A stretch of DNA of 64,000 bases, taken from Demequina subtropica. Its GTDB lineage: Bacteria > Actinomycetota > Actinomycetes > Actinomycetales > Demequinaceae. The notes under the pieces are model-generated. The model was not told the DNA's origin and did not search any database. It was given only the letters and a program-made list of their open reading frames with translations. Of the stretch, positions 63,215 to 64,000 are shown in pieces. Made by a program: the position numbers and the translations under genes. The stretch is from contig NZ_BBMB01000002.1 of assembly GCF_000971235.1 (NCBI RefSeq), positions 1 through 64,000 on the forward strand, given 5' to 3'. Position 1 is the first letter of the stretch. Each line of letters begins with the position of its first letter.

Positions 63215-64000
63215 ATGAGGACATGTAGCAGGTGCGGCGCGTCCTTCGACGCCGCGCAGACCGGGGCGTGCCCCGCATGCGGAGCGCCCGCGGAGGCGCC
63301 TCAGACCGTCTTCGGCGCACCGCGCGTGCGCGAGCCTCGTCGCAAGCGCGCGCCGCGCGCCGATGCGATCCCTCCGACCCCCACGCCTGAGAGCGCCGCG
63401 CCGGCCGTCCCGGCTGCCCCGGCTGCCGCCGCACCCCAGACGCCCGCCCCCCAGGTCTCCGCCGCATCCCAGGCGCCGGCGCCCGCGACCGCCTTCCCGG
63501 TGCCGGCCGCTCCCGTCGCCCCCGCGCCCGTCGCCGCGGACGTCGCCCCCGGCGACGTCGAGCCTGCAGCGCATCCTCGCGCTCGCGGCGGCCGGGCCTC
63601 GCTCGTGACGTTCACGGTCGTCGCCGTGGTGGCCGCGATCGTCGCGGCCGGTGCCTTCGGCGCCGTCGCCGGCTGGTCTGTCGCCAACCGCACCGTGGTG
63701 AGCGGCGAGGCGGTCGGCACCACCAAGGTCGTCGCCGTCGACGTGCCCGCCTACGCTGCCGACGTCGTCGCGCTCATGCCGGACGTGCGCGGCCTCGACG
63801 AGGATCGCGCGCTTCAGACCATCGCCGATGCGGGTATCCCGGTCGATGCGGTGTCCGTGGCCACGCGCCCCGCGGCGGGCGGCAGCGGCCGGGTGGTCGA
63901 GCAGACGCCGGTCTTCGGGTCCACCAACCCGAGCGCGGTGCAGATCATCGTCTCCGAGGCGGCGACCGTGCCCGAGTACGAGGGACGCGACGCCGTCGAC
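63215..64000 (+). CDS. Zinc-ribbon, single-pass membrane protein with PASTA domain (partial, runs off the window)
   Basis: An open frame of 262 codons with no stop before the window edge. Start ATG 63215. Residues 1-25 form a zinc ribbon (C4, C7, C19, C22), then a long Pro/Ala-rich linker, one membrane helix at about 128-152 (LVTFTVVAVVAAIVAAGAFGAVAGWSV), and an outer part containing at least one PASTA repeat (MPDVRGLDEDRALQTIADAGIPV ... VVEQTPVFGSTNPSAVQIIVS) with a second beginning at VPEYEGRDAVD. PASTA domains bind peptidoglycan fragments or lipid II. There is no kinase domain in the part seen, so it is not a PknB-type kinase; it may be a wall sensor or scaffold. Confidence 0.75.
   Translation, partial: MRTCSRCGASFDAAQTGACPACGAPAEAPQTVFGAPRVREPRRKRAPRADAIPPTPTPESAAPAVPAAPAAAAPQTPAPQVSAASQAPAPATAFPVPAAPVAPAPVAADVAPGDVEPAAHPRARGGRASLVTFTVVAVVAAIVAAGAFGAVAGWSVANRTVVSGEAVGTTKVVAVDVPAYAADVVALMPDVRGLDEDRALQTIADAGIPVDAVSVATRPAAGGSGRVVEQTPVFGSTNPSAVQIIVSEAATVPEYEGRDAVD

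Overview
The window is very G+C-rich (about 70% or more by eye), carries a canonical tRNA-Arg(CCT) and tRNA-Ala(CGC), and is densely packed with genes of actinobacterial type. The gene order FmdB/Ruc-like, 5-formyl-THF cyclo-ligase, MoeA/Glp-like, RimJ-like, GlpR/SepX-like is an actinobacterial hallmark, so I infer an Actinomycetota chromosome, probably Micrococcales (Cellulomonas/Demequina-like). I saw no IS element, integrase, CRISPR array or plasmid origin.

Layout. 0-6.6 kb: aldo/keto reductase, tRNA-Arg, small lipoprotein, a P1B-5 metal ATPase with a C-terminal hemerythrin domain, an orphan lycopene cyclase and a ROK regulator. 6.6-15.8 kb: a GntR/FCD regulator and a tightly coupled nine-gene operon: an SsuABC/TauABC-type ABC importer followed by a meta-cleavage route (GalC/LigK-like aldolase, GalD-like tautomerase, an HPCD-type extradiol dioxygenase, a DUF1932-type dehydrogenase, a LigJ-like hydratase). 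It is predicted to import an aromatic acid and turn it into pyruvate and oxaloacetate. An identical AT-rich palindrome lies in front of the regulator and of the operon. 16.0-18.8 kb: two tandem paralogous MFS transporters. 19.0-23.2 kb: a 1388-residue protein with the layout of a DUF4011/SF1 helicase-nuclease in which every catalytic motif I could align is replaced. 23.2-27.0 kb: the Ruc/Glp/GlpR-type housekeeping and cell-division cluster, without galU. 27.2-34.5 kb: carbohydrate region (secreted beta-helix protein, GT4, GH92, GH43). 34.5-38.1 kb: tRNA-Ala followed by an accessory-looking stretch (membrane-anchored unknown, M15-like endolysin-type protein, truncated fascin-like protein). 38.1-42.3 kb: sirtuin, Pif1-like helicase with a dead exonuclease-like domain and a BRCT domain, transglutaminase-like protein. 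42.4-45.5 kb: two further MFS transporters. 45.5-56.9 kb: a dipeptide-type ABC operon with an amidohydrolase and a class III aminotransferase, facing a MocR regulator and TauE/SafE exporter pair. 57.1-64.0 kb: SDR, FKBP lipoprotein, AI-2E-family transporter with a DUF308 protein, Lrp/AsnC regulator, protein O-mannosyltransferase, and a zinc-ribbon/PASTA protein running off the right edge.

Cross-cutting signals. Eight genes have a TANNNT -10 box only 6-7 nt before the start codon, which points to leaderless transcripts. A pair of motifs with identical 32-bp phasing precedes both the DHA2-type MFS gene at 43984 and the ABC operon at 45734, suggesting co-regulation. The 10-mer GGACGATGCG/CGCATCGTCC occurs at least 16 times, in both orientations, several reading frames and in intergenic DNA, including a terminator stem. 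It may be a genome-wide functional oligomer.
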